DNA from: Paenibacillus xylanexedens
GTDB lineage: Bacteria > Bacillota > Bacilli > Paenibacillales > Paenibacillaceae
NCBI RefSeq assembly: GCF_001908275.1
Contig: NZ_CP018620.1
Location: 2,108,001 to 2,172,000, forward strand
DNA length: 64,000 nt
Direction of reading: 5' to 3'
Numbering within the stretch: position 1 is the stretch's first letter; every line of letters starts with the position of its first letter. The position numbers and the translations under genes were made by a program. The notes under the pieces are model-generated. The model saw nothing but the letters and a program-made list of their open reading frames with translations. It made no database searches and was not told where the DNA came from. This document shows, one piece after another, positions 33,280 to 42,364 of the stretch.

Positions 33280-34227
33280 TTATTTTTTGGAGAACATTTC
33301 TTTGGCTTCATCCATGGCCATTTTATTACCGATAGATGAGTAATCCAGCCAAGGCTGTGCACCAATCGGGTAGACATGGCCGGCTTTGACTGCTTTCAGG
33401 CCTTGCCAGATCGGATTGTTTTGCAGTTCCTTGAACATGGTCTGGGCTTCATCATCCGAATTCACAACCACAAAGATTGCATCTGCATCATAGTCCGGCA
33501 ATATTTCACGGGAGACGACTTGATACGGTTTAGTCGAATCGATATCTGTGATCCCTTTGGCAGGAGTCAGACCGAGATCCTCATACAAAATGGGACCCAT
33601 GGGACGGCGTGTACTGAATACACGTAATTCTTTGGCAGTAACACGGATCGCCATCACAGTACCATCACCGATCGTGTCATGAATCAGAGATTTCACTTCT
33701 TCCGTTTCGGTCGCGTAGTCCTGAATGTATTGCTCGGCTTCCTTCTCGCGATTCACGAGTTTGCCAATGTCTTTCAAATGGTCGCGCCATGTACCGTTAT
33801 CCAGATTGAAGACATGCACCGGAGCAATTTTTTCAAATTTGGCAAGATCACCACCGGAAAATTCTTCGTCCAGATAGATCACATCGGGTTTCAGGGCAAG
33901 CAAAGCTTCCATATCCGGGTCTTTAACCGGACCAAGTGGCGTTGTATTTTGAAGTTGATCAGCAACATGGGACAGGAAACCTTTGGCTTCGCCACCGATA
34001 ACGGAACCAACCGGAGTAATGCCGAGAGACAGCAGATCATTGGTCAGATGGATCGACATGGAGGCAATACGTTGCTCTCCTGAACTTGCACTGTTGTCTT
34101 GATTCTTGGTTGAAGTATCCGTCGACGAACCACCAGAAGTAGATGATGAATTATTGGTCGTTCCACAGGCTGCAAGCACAAGCACCAGACAGATACTCAT
34201 GACAAGCATAAGATTTTTCTTTAACAT
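33280..34227 (-). CDS. Iron-siderophore ABC transporter substrate-binding lipoprotein
   Basis: This 315-residue lipoprotein has the lipobox VLAAC (Cys about 21), a Ser/Thr-rich linker, and a type-III periplasmic-binding fold of the FhuD/FeuA/YfiY class (ERIASMS-like start, LGITPVGSV, KPDVIYLDE, YPIGAQPWLDYSSIGNKMAMDE at the end). It captures ferric siderophore at the cell surface for the two FecCD permeases encoded upstream on the same strand. Last gene of the operon, 60 bases after the permease. No ATPase gene is present; such systems usually borrow a shared FhuC/YusV-type ATPase. The siderophore is not identifiable, although a Btr-like regulator next door points toward catecholates. Confidence 0.9.
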   Translation of the reverse strand: MLKKNLMLVMSICLVLVLAACGTTNNSSSTSGGSSTDTSTKNQDNSASSGEQRIASMSIHLTNDLLSLGITPVGSVIGGEAKGFLSHVADQLQNTTPLGPVKDPDMEALLALKPDVIYLDEEFSGGDLAKFEKIAPVHVFNLDNGTWRDHLKDIGKLVNREKEAEQYIQDYATETEEVKSLIHDTIGDGTVMAIRVTAKELRVFSTRRPMGPILYEDLGLTPAKGITDIDSTKPYQVVSREILPDYDADAIFVVVNSDDEAQTMFKELQNNPIWQGLKAVKAGHVYPIGAQPWLDYSSIGNKMAMDEAKEMFSKK

Positions 34228-34287
34228 GGGTAGTCACATTCTCCTTGAACATCTCTTGGATGTCTTTATTGTTTTTTGAAAAAAAGA

Positions 34288-35304
34288 TTACTTGCTTCGT
34301 ACTAACAGGTACAAAAAGTAAGGTGCACCAATCGCAGCAACCACCACGCCTGCCGGAATGGCATTAGGCTGAAAGATCGTTCGCCCGATGGTATCAGCGG
34401 TCACCAGAATAACCATACCGATAAGCCCGGCAGCAGGGATCAGATGCCGATGCATCGGACCGACAAGCCTGCGCGCCAGATGTGGCGCTGCCAGACCGAT
34501 AAAGCCGATCCCGCCAGCCATCGATACACTAACGGCAGACAAGGCCACGGCGCAGAGCAGCAAAATAACACGCTGGGATCGGACAGGTGTCCCGATACTG
34601 GTTGCGGCAGCATCTCCAAGATTGAAGGCATCGAGTGTTTTGGATCGACTCCAAATATAAGAAATACATAACACCACCCAAGGAAGCAAAGCTTGCACAT
34701 GAATCCAATCCCGGCCCCAGACGCTTCCTGCCAGCCAGCGAGCGGCAAAGGAATAGGTGTCTTCATCCAGACGCAGGGATAGATAGAGTGTTAACGCATG
34801 GAACCCGGCCGCTACCGCGATTCCAACCAAAATCAGCTTAATGGGTGATACGCCGTTATGGCGATCGTAAGACAACAGCATGATGATTAGGGCGGCGGCA
34901 ACACTGCCTGCAAAAGCAAACAATGGAATCAGCAAGGCCACAGAACCATCCATCGTAAAGGAGAGACTAACAAACACCATTAGTCCAAATGCTGCCCCCG
35001 CATGTAATCCCAGAATACCCGGGTCCGCCAATGGATTGCGGGTGATCCCTTGCAAGGCTGCTCCGGCAATACCAAGTCCCGCTCCGGCCAGTACAGTTAC
35101 CAGGATGCGAGGCAGTCGGTAATCAAACAGTACAATCTGATCATCCGAACTGCCATTACCAAACAAAGTCTGTAACACAGCCGCTGGGGAGAGACGAATG
35201 GTTCCCGTGTTCAGGCTGATCACAATAACGGCAATGGCGATGCAGAGCAGCGTGATACTGACGACTATCGAACGTTTACCTCGTGAAGGTGTATTAAAAT
35301 TCAT
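34288..35304 (-). CDS. FecCD-family iron-siderophore permease
   Basis: This 338-residue FecCD permease has about nine to ten membrane helices and the family stretches GAGLGIAGAALQGITRNPLADPGILG, GGIGFIGLAAPHLARRLVG and AIGAPYFLYLLVR (each given here only as a marker). It pairs with the permease encoded just upstream (2-base gap) to form the membrane channel for ferric siderophore. Confidence 0.92.
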   Translation of the reverse strand: MNFNTPSRGKRSIVVSITLLCIAIAVIVISLNTGTIRLSPAAVLQTLFGNGSSDDQIVLFDYRLPRILVTVLAGAGLGIAGAALQGITRNPLADPGILGLHAGAAFGLMVFVSLSFTMDGSVALLIPLFAFAGSVAAALIIMLLSYDRHNGVSPIKLILVGIAVAAGFHALTLYLSLRLDEDTYSFAARWLAGSVWGRDWIHVQALLPWVVLCISYIWSRSKTLDAFNLGDAAATSIGTPVRSQRVILLLCAVALSAVSVSMAGGIGFIGLAAPHLARRLVGPMHRHLIPAAGLIGMVILVTADTIGRTIFQPNAIPAGVVVAAIGAPYFLYLLVRSK

Positions 35305-35306
35305 CG

Positions 35307-36380
35307 CTACAAGGCCCTCCTTTCTTTACGGGCCAGATAGAGGAAGAAAGGTACACCGACAAAAGCGACCATAATGCCTACCGCGAGCTCCTCGGGCGGG
35401 TTCACGATGCGTGAGCCCAGATCAGCGAGCACCAGTAATATCGCTCCAAGCAGAGAAGACATCGGAATGATGAGTCGATAATCCACACCCACCAGTTTGC
35501 GTGAGATATGAGGGATGACAAGTCCGACAAATCCAATCGAGCCTACTGCCGACACGGACACACCAGCCAGCACAACAACCGCTGCGAGGGCGAGAAACCT
35601 CGTCCAGCGCAAGTTAATCCCGAGATTAATCGCTACTTCTTCACCGAGTGACATAAGGGATACACGCCGGGCGAGTGGCATGATCAGTACCAGCGTCACG
35701 AGCAGCACGGGAAGGATTAACTTCAGATGCCGCCATTCTATTCCGCCAAAACCTCCCGCATACCAGAAGGCCAGATCCTGACTCAGGTCAAAATAAATGG
35801 CAACACCTGTGCTGAGCGAGGTTAACATGGCTGCAATAACCGCTCCGGCAACGGTCAGTCTGATGGAATTCAGACCACCAGGTGCTGCCATTCCAAGCAG
35901 GAAGATAAGCAGTGTGCCCAGAACAGCTCCCACGAATGATAAAAACATAATCCAGCCGTATGGCAGTCCGGGCCAAAAGGCAAAGCTCAGTGCTACGACA
36001 AAAGTGGCTCCAGCATTAATGCCCAGAATGCCCGTGTCTGCCAGCGGATTACGCGTAATGCCTTGCATTAAAGCTCCTGCAACGGCAAAGGCAGCGCCGA
36101 TAATAACTGCGGCAAGGACACGAGGCAGCCGCAGCTCATGAATAATCTGGTGTGGTGTCAAAGCTGGGTTGTACTGAAATATGGCAGCCCATACGGTTTC
36201 CAGCGTTAACCCTTTGGCACCTAAAGAGATTGCGACAAACATACTTAGCAGCAGTATGGCTATGGCAGACAAAAACGTCAGCCCAACGGTCACTGCAGAT
36301 TTTCTTGAATTAGACGGACGATGTGGCAGTCCCGGATGTTGAATACGGGTCACTCCTTTGGTACCAACAACGTATTTCAT
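35307..36380 (-). CDS. FecCD-family iron-siderophore permease
   Basis: This 357-residue FecCD permease has AGALMQGITRNPLADTGILG and GSIGFVGLVIPHISRKLVG. First gene of the uptake operon. The ATG at 36380 has no ribosome site and lies only 6 bases after a Fur box and about 25 bases after the predicted transcription start. An alternative is initiation near 36341, where AAAGGAGTGA is well placed but only an ATT codon is in frame at the right distance. The start is therefore uncertain by about 13 codons. The first conserved helix starts near residue 27, so either start works. Expression should be repressed by Fur with iron. Confidence 0.88.
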   Translation of the reverse strand: MKYVVGTKGVTRIQHPGLPHRPSNSRKSAVTVGLTFLSAIAILLLSMFVAISLGAKGLTLETVWAAIFQYNPALTPHQIIHELRLPRVLAAVIIGAAFAVAGALMQGITRNPLADTGILGINAGATFVVALSFAFWPGLPYGWIMFLSFVGAVLGTLLIFLLGMAAPGGLNSIRLTVAGAVIAAMLTSLSTGVAIYFDLSQDLAFWYAGGFGGIEWRHLKLILPVLLVTLVLIMPLARRVSLMSLGEEVAINLGINLRWTRFLALAAVVVLAGVSVSAVGSIGFVGLVIPHISRKLVGVDYRLIIPMSSLLGAILLVLADLGSRIVNPPEELAVGIMVAFVGVPFFLYLARKERRAL

Positions 36381-36386
36381 TGTTAT

Positions 36387-36401
36387 TGATTATCATTATC
36401 A
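36387..36401. promoter_or_regulatory. Fur box of the siderophore-uptake operon
   Basis: TGATTATCATTATCA is a close match to the Bacillus 7-1-7 Fur motif (TGATAATNATTATCA). It lies just downstream of the predicted -10 box (TATAAT on the minus strand, 36417-36412) and directly before the permease start, so Fur-Fe would block transcription. Confidence 0.85.
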
Positions 36402-36416
36402 ATTAGTGATCATTAT

Positions 36417-36459
36417 AGAATCTTAATTCAGGCCCGTACATGGCATAAATTAAGATTCT
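36417..36459. promoter_or_regulatory. 12-bp inverted repeat overlapping the fec promoter
   Basis: Arms AGAATCTTAATT (36417-36428) and AATTAAGATTCT (36448-36459) are perfectly complementary with 19 bases between. The site covers the edge of the -10 box and the -35 region of the permease operon. It could be the binding site of the Btr-like activator encoded next door, or a hairpin ending that gene; there is no T tract. Confidence 0.55.
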
Positions 36460-36479
36460 GGAGATGGACATTTTTTAGA

Positions 36480-38210
36480 TTACAAAAGTGAAGGTTTGTT
36501 CGTCAACATAGAGAGCGCTTCATCGAGCTGGATGTTGATGGAATATGGAGCATATACGACCCATGAGTTCCAGTCGATGAGATGTACACGTCCGTTTTTT
36601 ACCGCAGGATGGCTATTCCACAGTGGATTCGAAGCCATCTCTTTCAACAGTGTTACCTTTTCATGCATAGAATTAATCGCCAGTACCAGCACATCTGCCT
36701 CCAGTCCGTCCCATTCTCCTGGTGTAAAGGGCAGCCAGTTGAATCCAACGCCGGGAGATTTGCCAGCCAGTTCGGTCTGAATGCGCTGAGGAGCGGCCAA
36801 TTGCAAGGTTCGATAAAAGACATGTCCAAAGTTCCGATGGCTGTACATCCGTGGACCTTTAGGTGTTAACGTGCCAACGGCAACGGTGATGTCCCCGACG
36901 AATTCCTTAATTTTTTTGCGTGCACGCTCTGCCTTGCGTTCATGTCGATCCAGCCAATCTGTGGCTGCTTGGGTACGATCCACAATGGATGCAATCTGAT
37001 GCAGATGACCGAAGACGTCTGTCTGGTTCCAGGGAATCGTGATGATGGGCGCGACATCGCCAATATGCTCCATCGCTTTGGCAGCTGCATTGTCCTTGGT
37101 CAGAATCAATTCAGGATTCACATCAAGGAAAGCCTGACGTCCCTGTTCCCAAGGTTCATAGGCGTGGAAGGGCAGCGTCAGCGATTTGGGCATATGAGGA
37201 AGATGGCCTTGGATCTGAGCTGCGCATGGCGTGATACCAAGTGTCATCAGGTGGTCCGTGTATGGATAGGAGAGCGACACGATATTTCGGTGGACCTGCT
37301 TCGAATAGGAAGTTGGCGCATAACCGGCATGGTTTCGGAAACGTCGGCTGAAATAAAATTCGTCACGGTAACCCACTTCACGAGCCACATCCCGGATACG
37401 CAGATCGGAAGTGAGCAACAATTCCTTGGCCCGATTCATACGCAGATGAGTGATATATTCAATCGGATTCTTCTGCATGCGGCTCTTGAATAGCTGCGAG
37501 TAATAAGATGGATGCATGTCAGCCAGTTCAGCCAGCTTTTCCAGCTTGATCTCGTGCATGTAGTTTTCGCGCATGTATTGCAGGGTGGACCTGAGCCACT
37601 GTTCGGGTTCATCCTGTCCAGCCCCTACGTCAGTCTGGTCTTCTTGAGGCCAGAGTATATGTAACAGTTCTGTCAGGAGGAGCTGTGCTTTCAAGCCTGT
37701 TTCCAAACCTTCCTGGGTTAATTGTGTAAGCTGTGCGGCAATGCGCTGTATACCGTAAAATGGGCCCTGAATCCAGCCTGTAACAGGTGAACTGAGCTCA
37801 CGTTCGTAGATTCGTCTGGCTTTTGTTTTCTCCGTAGCCCGATACATATCAAAGTGAATGATATACAGTTCAATATCATGGTCTTCATCACTAATCAGTT
37901 CAATTGCAGTTCCTGGTAGGGACAGACAAGCTGATTTGCGAACCACGTGAGATTGGATTCCATTCATGATCAGTTGGCCTGTGAATTTGTGCATGTATAT
38001 GAAAGTATGATGAGCTAGCTCAGTTGTGGACCAGCACCATTTCTCACGGGTTATAATATGTTCTGCCTGACGAAGTTCGATCAGGGTATCATTCAAGAAT
38101 GCATCCAGGTCTGCTCGGGTTGAGGATTCCTTTTCTGCATTGGGACTTGTCTGCTGATGCAACGTGTGTGGATTCATGCCGCTGTGGGCAGTACCGGGGA
38201 TGGTAGTCAT
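36480..38210 (-). CDS. btr: Btr-like regulator: AraC DNA-binding domain fused to siderophore-binding domain
   Basis: This 576-residue protein has an N-terminal sensory or cupin-like part (about 25-190), an AraC double helix-turn-helix (about 208-305: LEKLAELADMHPSYYSQLFK, VAREVGYRDEFYFSRRFR, GYAPTSYSKQ), and a C-terminal FeuA/FhuD-like periplasmic-binding domain (about 310-576: LSYPYTDHLMTLGITP, WNSWVVYAPYSINIQLDEAL). The order matches Bacillus Btr (YbbB), which binds ferric bacillibactin and activates the feu uptake operon. Here it probably activates the FecCD operon directly downstream, which also carries a Fur box. SD GGAGGT lies 11 bases before the ATG. The ligand is inferred from family only. 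Confidence 0.88.
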   Translation of the reverse strand: MTTIPGTAHSGMNPHTLHQQTSPNAEKESSTRADLDAFLNDTLIELRQAEHIITREKWCWSTTELAHHTFIYMHKFTGQLIMNGIQSHVVRKSACLSLPGTAIELISDEDHDIELYIIHFDMYRATEKTKARRIYERELSSPVTGWIQGPFYGIQRIAAQLTQLTQEGLETGLKAQLLLTELLHILWPQEDQTDVGAGQDEPEQWLRSTLQYMRENYMHEIKLEKLAELADMHPSYYSQLFKSRMQKNPIEYITHLRMNRAKELLLTSDLRIRDVAREVGYRDEFYFSRRFRNHAGYAPTSYSKQVHRNIVSLSYPYTDHLMTLGITPCAAQIQGHLPHMPKSLTLPFHAYEPWEQGRQAFLDVNPELILTKDNAAAKAMEHIGDVAPIITIPWNQTDVFGHLHQIASIVDRTQAATDWLDRHERKAERARKKIKEFVGDITVAVGTLTPKGPRMYSHRNFGHVFYRTLQLAAPQRIQTELAGKSPGVGFNWLPFTPGEWDGLEADVLVLAINSMHEKVTLLKEMASNPLWNSHPAVKNGRVHLIDWNSWVVYAPYSINIQLDEALSMLTNKPSLL

Positions 38211-38698
38211 GTTGCTATGCGACCTCCTCTCTTATGAACAGTTTAGGTAATAATTGAATCTGGAACGTACCATATTTTCTCGGACCTGAAGGTCTTTCTT
38301 GAACGTCTATTGATGCGTTTTGCGTGATGTTATGATTACTGGCTGCCTTGTCAAAAGCGCGTTCGCAGTATAGTCAGATGTTCTAATAATAGTACAGGGG
38401 TATGATCCCTTTATCAGATGTGATCGATAGTTTAGCCAGATTGTCGCTAGTTACAAGTATGTTTACGGACAAGACTTCTTGGCCCTAGTCTGCTGATAAT
38501 CTTAGCAAATCTACTGGAGAATTGAAATGTACATAGATATGTTCGAGGCCCTGATGAGCTGGAAATCTAATGAGAGCACATAATCGAAATCGTTTTCTGA
38601 CGTAAGCGTTTCTTTTTGGTAAAATAAAGGGGATAACATGTTGGCCTGATCTGAATCATGAACCTTTTCAACTCAATTTGCAGTAGGGAGGCTTTAAT
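38211..38698. other. Intergenic region between btr-like and oxidoreductase genes
   Basis: This 488-base gap between divergent genes has no supported ORF. It contains a cre-like site at 38585-38598 and otherwise shows no clear repeat or hairpin by eye. It presumably carries both promoters. Confidence 0.5.
38585..38598 (+). promoter_or_regulatory. cre-like site upstream of the oxidoreductase gene
   Basis: CGAAATCGTTTTCT matches the inner positions of the CcpA consensus but lacks the outer T and A. It lies about 100 bases before the ATG. Tentative. Confidence 0.3.
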
Positions 38699-39700
38699 AT
38701 GACAGAAGTAGTGGGACGGGACAAAGTACGCTGGGGCATTATGGGCACGGGATGGATTGCATCCCAGTTTGCAAGGGATTTGGAGCATGCGGGAAACGCT
38801 GTGAAAGCAGCGGTAGGTTCACGGACAGCGGGAAGTGCGGAGAAGTTTGCAGATGAATATGGTTTTGCACGCGCTTACGGTTCTTATGATGAAATGCTGC
38901 AAGATCCTGAGGTAGATATTATCTATGTGGCAACACCTCACCCTGTGCATAAGGAGAATGTAATGGCTTGTCTGGAGGCAGGCAAGGCGGTGCTATGTGA
39001 AAAGCCGTTTACGATGAACGCGCGTCAGTTGGAGCAACTGGTGGAGACGGCACGGGAGCGTAACCTTTTCCTGATGGAAGGGATGTGGACACGCTTTTTG
39101 CCGCCGATCGCTCAAGCCAGAGCATGGATCGCAGAAGGACGAATCGGTGAAGTACGTTTGCTCCAGGCAGACTTTGGATTCCGTGTCGGCTGGGAGCCGG
39201 AAGGAAGGTTGCTTAATCCGGATCTGGGTGGGGGCGCATTGCTGGATGCAGGAGTGTACCCGATTTCTTTTGCTTCGATGATCTTTGGCGAACAGCCCCA
39301 GCATGTATGGAGTACGGCCAATATCGGTGAGACGGGTGTGGACGAGCAGTTTTCCGTATTATTGTCCTATTCCGAGGGACGTTCTGCATCATTGAGTGCT
39401 GCCATTCGTCTGAACCTCAGCAATGAAGCGGTTATATACGGTACAGAAGGCAAGATTCGTCTTCCTTTATTCCTGGCGGGCAAAGAAGCCTATCTGCATG
39501 TGAATGGTCAGGACGAGCCCGAAAAGTTTACGGATGATCGAACATGTATTGGTTATGCTTTTGAGGCAGAAGAAGCGGGACGTTGTATCCTCGAAGGTCG
39601 GACGGAGAGCCACACCATTAAACTGGACGAATCCCTGGAAATCATGAAGCTGATGGACACGATTCGGGGCCAGTGGGGATTACGTTACAAATCGGAGTAA
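38699..39700 (+). CDS. Gfo/Idh/MocA family NAD(P)-dependent oxidoreductase
   Basis: This 333-residue dehydrogenase has an N-terminal Rossmann domain (IMGTGWIAS, residues 14-22), VATPHPVHKENV, the family motif CEKPFTMN with Lys102, and a C-terminal substrate domain beginning near residue 130 (GGGALLDAGVYPISFASMIF). Members oxidise or reduce sugars, inositols or dihydrodiols in the cytoplasm; the GGGALLDAGVYP form is common in sugar/dihydrodiol dehydrogenases. SD GGGAGG lies 7 bases before the ATG. The next gene follows after 18 bases, so they may be cotranscribed. Substrate unknown. Confidence 0.9.
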   Translation: MTEVVGRDKVRWGIMGTGWIASQFARDLEHAGNAVKAAVGSRTAGSAEKFADEYGFARAYGSYDEMLQDPEVDIIYVATPHPVHKENVMACLEAGKAVLCEKPFTMNARQLEQLVETARERNLFLMEGMWTRFLPPIAQARAWIAEGRIGEVRLLQADFGFRVGWEPEGRLLNPDLGGGALLDAGVYPISFASMIFGEQPQHVWSTANIGETGVDEQFSVLLSYSEGRSASLSAAIRLNLSNEAVIYGTEGKIRLPLFLAGKEAYLHVNGQDEPEKFTDDRTCIGYAFEAEEAGRCILEGRTESHTIKLDESLEIMKLMDTIRGQWGLRYKSE

Positions 39701-39718
39701 ACAGACAGGAGCTGACGC

Positions 39719-40345
39719 GTGATGGTGAAGATTCTGATATCCGGGTTTGAACCTTTTGGCGGGGATGCGGTGAATCCGACGGGGGCATTAATGGATTCTC
39801 TTGCAAACGAAGTGATCGAGGGTGCTGAGCTAAAAACAGTACTGTTGCCCGTGCACTTTGATGAATGTGCAGACCTGCTGATCGCAGAGATGGAAGCCTA
39901 TCGGCCAGATGTTGTCATTGCCTGTGGGCTGGCCAAGGGCAGAACGTCCATTACACCGGAGCGGATTGCCGTGAATGTCAAAGATATTCCGCCGGGCTCC
40001 TACGCGGATAACCAAGGACAGCGTCCTGTGGACGAGCCAATTGTAGATGGCAGCCCGGACGGCTTGTTTGCCACTTTGCCCATACGTGCCATGGTGAATG
40101 ACATGTCCGCAGCAGGTATCCCCGCTACCGTCTCCAATACAGCAGGTACATATATCTGCAACAATACGATGTACCGGGTACTGGATTATATTCGAGTAGG
40201 GCAACTTCCAATCCGTGCCGGATTTGTACACTTTCCCGCCTCAACAGAGATGGCGGTGTTGCAGCCTTCCGTCCCTTCGCTGCCTATTCCCATGATGCTG
40301 GATGCGCTGCGGATCATGATCCGCACGGTTGTGGCTGATTCGTAG
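39719..40345 (+). CDS. pcp: Pyrrolidone-carboxylate (pyroglutamyl) peptidase
   Basis: This 208-residue C15 cysteine peptidase removes N-terminal pyroglutamate from peptides in the cytoplasm. The catalytic triad is visible: Glu81 (ITPERIAVN), Cys147 (AGTYICNN) and His171 (GFVHFP), counting from GTG 39719. The N-terminal ILISGFEPFGG is characteristic. Either GTG 39719 or ATG 39722 could be the start; both are within reach of CAGGAG. Length matches the family. Confidence 0.95.
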   Translation: MMVKILISGFEPFGGDAVNPTGALMDSLANEVIEGAELKTVLLPVHFDECADLLIAEMEAYRPDVVIACGLAKGRTSITPERIAVNVKDIPPGSYADNQGQRPVDEPIVDGSPDGLFATLPIRAMVNDMSAAGIPATVSNTAGTYICNNTMYRVLDYIRVGQLPIRAGFVHFPASTEMAVLQPSVPSLPIPMMLDALRIMIRTVVADS

Positions 40346-40560
40346 GGGATGGTTGCAATCGTTCGGCTGCGGTTGCAGCAGATCGTAGGTGACGGTTGGT
40401 TGGATTCGTAGACCGCCCTTTTGAGAGGGAGAGCAGTGGGTTGGGAAGGATTACAGTTGGGTTCAAGATGACGTGGAGAGCGTGGAGTTGCATGGGTTTC
40501 TTTCTGCTTCGATCTGGGGTTGAGTAGGGTGATAGATATGAAGTTGAACATAGAGAAAAA

Positions 40561-40612
40561 AAAGAGCTGTCCCATCGTCATAAGTCTGACGTTAGGGGAC
40601 AGCTCTTTCTAT
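40561..40612. terminator. Terminator after pcp
   Basis: Arms AAAGAGCTGTCCC / GGGGACAGCTCTTT (40561-40573 with 40596-40609), with an inner CGTCA/TGACG pair, are followed by CTATTT. Confidence 0.8.
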
Positions 40613-40723
40613 TTCGTGTCATGTGTCATGTGCAGTGTAGTCAGACATGGTTAGTGAGGCCACTAGTTTGCAGCAGTTATCTTGATGAAAGTTTTTTGCC
40701 TAGTTAAAGGTTAGACTCTAAAA

Positions 40724-40744
40724 CCGCAAACCGCAAACCGCAAA
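40724..40744. repeat. 7-base tandem repeat (CCGCAAA x3)
   Basis: Three perfect copies of CCGCAAA, followed by CCCGG. Probably slippage-derived. Confidence 0.7.
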
Positions 40745-40940
40745 CCCGGTAAGGCTTATACAACTGTTGCTGGAAAGTAGGAATTCAGCAAAACAGTTAC
40801 GGGGCAGTTAAAGGACAGACTCCGATTCGTGCCCTCCTGAATACGACCTTTACTAACCCTAAGTAACTAAGCTCTTAAGAAACAAGACGCAAGGACACCA
40901 CCATCACCCTGGCTAGCTAAGTGGTTTGTATCCACGAAAA

Positions 40941-41190
40941 CCCCGAATAGACTTCTACGAAGCTTACTCCTCAGAACACCTTGGAACGGACTCAAACGAA
41001 TCGAGCACACGCTATTCGCCGAGAATCCGCACACAACAATTTCTAACGAATCGTAGGATCGTTATTGGGTGGAATGAAGCGAATTTGTTGGTGATATGAC
41101 CGATTTCTAACTGAATAGAGTGTCTGGGATTCGTTAGAATTTTCGTAGCATGATATTTGGCTAAATAAGGTGCACTGGGTTCGTAAGAGA
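40941..41190. repeat. Tandem block, copy 1
   Basis: Begins CCCCGAATAGACTTCTACGA and ends GGTTCGTAAGAG. It aligns over its whole length with 41251-41503 (offset about 310). Contains units of the ATTCGTTAGA family at about 40991-41017 and 41041-41067 (inverted) and 41112-41140 and 41162-41188 (direct). Confidence 0.75.
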
Positions 41191-41250
41191 AAAAAACTGC
41201 GAATTTGTAGCACCCTAAGTCTACTTTTACAAACCACTTAAATTTCGAAT

Positions 41251-41503
41251 CCCCGAATAGGCTTCTACAAAGCTTGCTCATCAGAACGCCTTGGAACGGA
41301 CTCAACGAATCGAGCACACGCTATTCGCCGAAAATCTGCACACACCAATTTCTAACGAATCGTAGAAGCATTATTGTGTGTGGAATTAAGCGAGTTTGTC
41401 GACGATATGAACGAATTCTAGCCGAATACGGTGTCTGAGATTCTTTAGAATTCTCATACCACGTTATTCGGCTAGATAAGATGTGCTGTGTTCTTTAGAT
41501 AAG
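41251..41503. repeat. Tandem block, copy 2
   Basis: Begins CCCCGAATAGGCTTCTACAA. Shares TTGGAACGGACTC, CGAATCGAGCACACGCTATT and TTTCTAACGAATCGTAG with copy 1. It is more diverged toward its right end. It stops 19 bases before the mqnD stop codon. Confidence 0.75.
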
Positions 41504-41521
41504 AGCGTACAGATATAGATG

Positions 41522-42364
41522 TTAGATTCGCAACAGATCAAGGTCGAACTCGGGAACGAGTCCTTCTTTCATGGCACGGCCAAGCAGTGCAGTGATTGCA
41601 CCGTAACCATCATCACCCAGGTTGGCGCTGAACTCATTAACGTACAGGCCGATATGCTGTGCAGCTACGTCAGGGTCCATTTCTTGGGCATGTTCCATAA
41701 CGTATGCTCTCGACTCATCAGGGTGCGCCCATGCATATTCAACGGAGGCGCGTGCCCATCCGGCGAGGGCATGAGCATCCATGTTGCGACGTGCGATGAT
41801 TGCTCCAAGCGGGATCGGAAGGCCTGTGTCGCTTTCCCACCAGTTCCCAAGATCTGTCATTAGTTTGAGATCATAGTTCTGGTACGTGAAGCGTGCTTCA
41901 TGGATGACAAGTCCGGCATCGATCTTGCCGTCTCGCACAGCAGGCATGATCTGGTCGAATGGCATAACAACAATCTCGCCTACACCGCCAGGAACATTTT
42001 GCGCTGCCCACAGACGGAATAATAGATATGCTGTCGAGCGCTCGCTTGGTACAGCGACCCGTCGTCCAGACAGATATGCTGGATCGGTCGTGCCGTTTGC
42101 GGTCAGAACCAAAGGACCACATCCTCTGCCAAGTGCGCCTCCAGCAGGAAGCAGAGCATAGTCAGATAACACGTATGGCAGTGCTGCATAAGATATTTTC
42201 ATCACTTCAGGTGTGTCGGGTCCATCAGGATTCGCTGCCAGACCATTGGTAATATCAATATCAGCATAACGGACATCCAGCTTAGGTGCGCCCGGGATTA
42301 ACCCGTGCACCCACGCGTGAAAGATAAATGTATCGTTTGGACAAGGGGAAAATGCAATTTTCAT
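41522..42364 (-). CDS. mqnD: 1,4-dihydroxy-6-naphthoate synthase (futalosine menaquinone pathway)
   Basis: The start is the ATG at 42364 (MKIAFSPCPNDTFIFHAW), which follows GGAGGTTATTACATC and overlaps the mqnB stop codon (ATGA). The 280-residue protein has the MqnD/MqnA periplasmic-binding-like fold with SPCPNDTF, KISYAALPYVL, GCGPLV, VPSERSTAYLLFRLW, DAGLVIHEARFTY and GLPIPLGAI. It cleaves cyclic dehypoxanthinyl futalosine to 1,4-dihydroxy-6-naphthoate. The upstream neighbour mqnB acts earlier in the same pathway; mqnA and mqnC are not in the window. Confidence 0.95.
   Translation of the reverse strand: MKIAFSPCPNDTFIFHAWVHGLIPGAPKLDVRYADIDITNGLAANPDGPDTPEVMKISYAALPYVLSDYALLPAGGALGRGCGPLVLTANGTTDPAYLSGRRVAVPSERSTAYLLFRLWAAQNVPGGVGEIVVMPFDQIMPAVRDGKIDAGLVIHEARFTYQNYDLKLMTDLGNWWESDTGLPIPLGAIIARRNMDAHALAGWARASVEYAWAHPDESRAYVMEHAQEMDPDVAAQHIGLYVNEFSANLGDDGYGAITALLGRAMKEGLVPEFDLDLLRI

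Larger units (their letters stand above)
40346..41521. other. Repeat-filled 1.2-kb intergenic region
   Basis: No gene is supported here. It holds a terminator (40561-40609), a 7-base tandem repeat (40724-40744) and two diverged tandem copies of a roughly 250-base block (40941-41190 and 41251-41503) made of ATTCGTTAGA-type units in both orientations. It separates pcp (+) from mqnD (-), which converge on it. Confidence 0.7.

Noticed and set aside
40724..40744. Tandem 7-mers considered as iterons or a CRISPR remnant
   Set aside because: Only three short units without spacers or replication/cas genes; simple slippage repeat.
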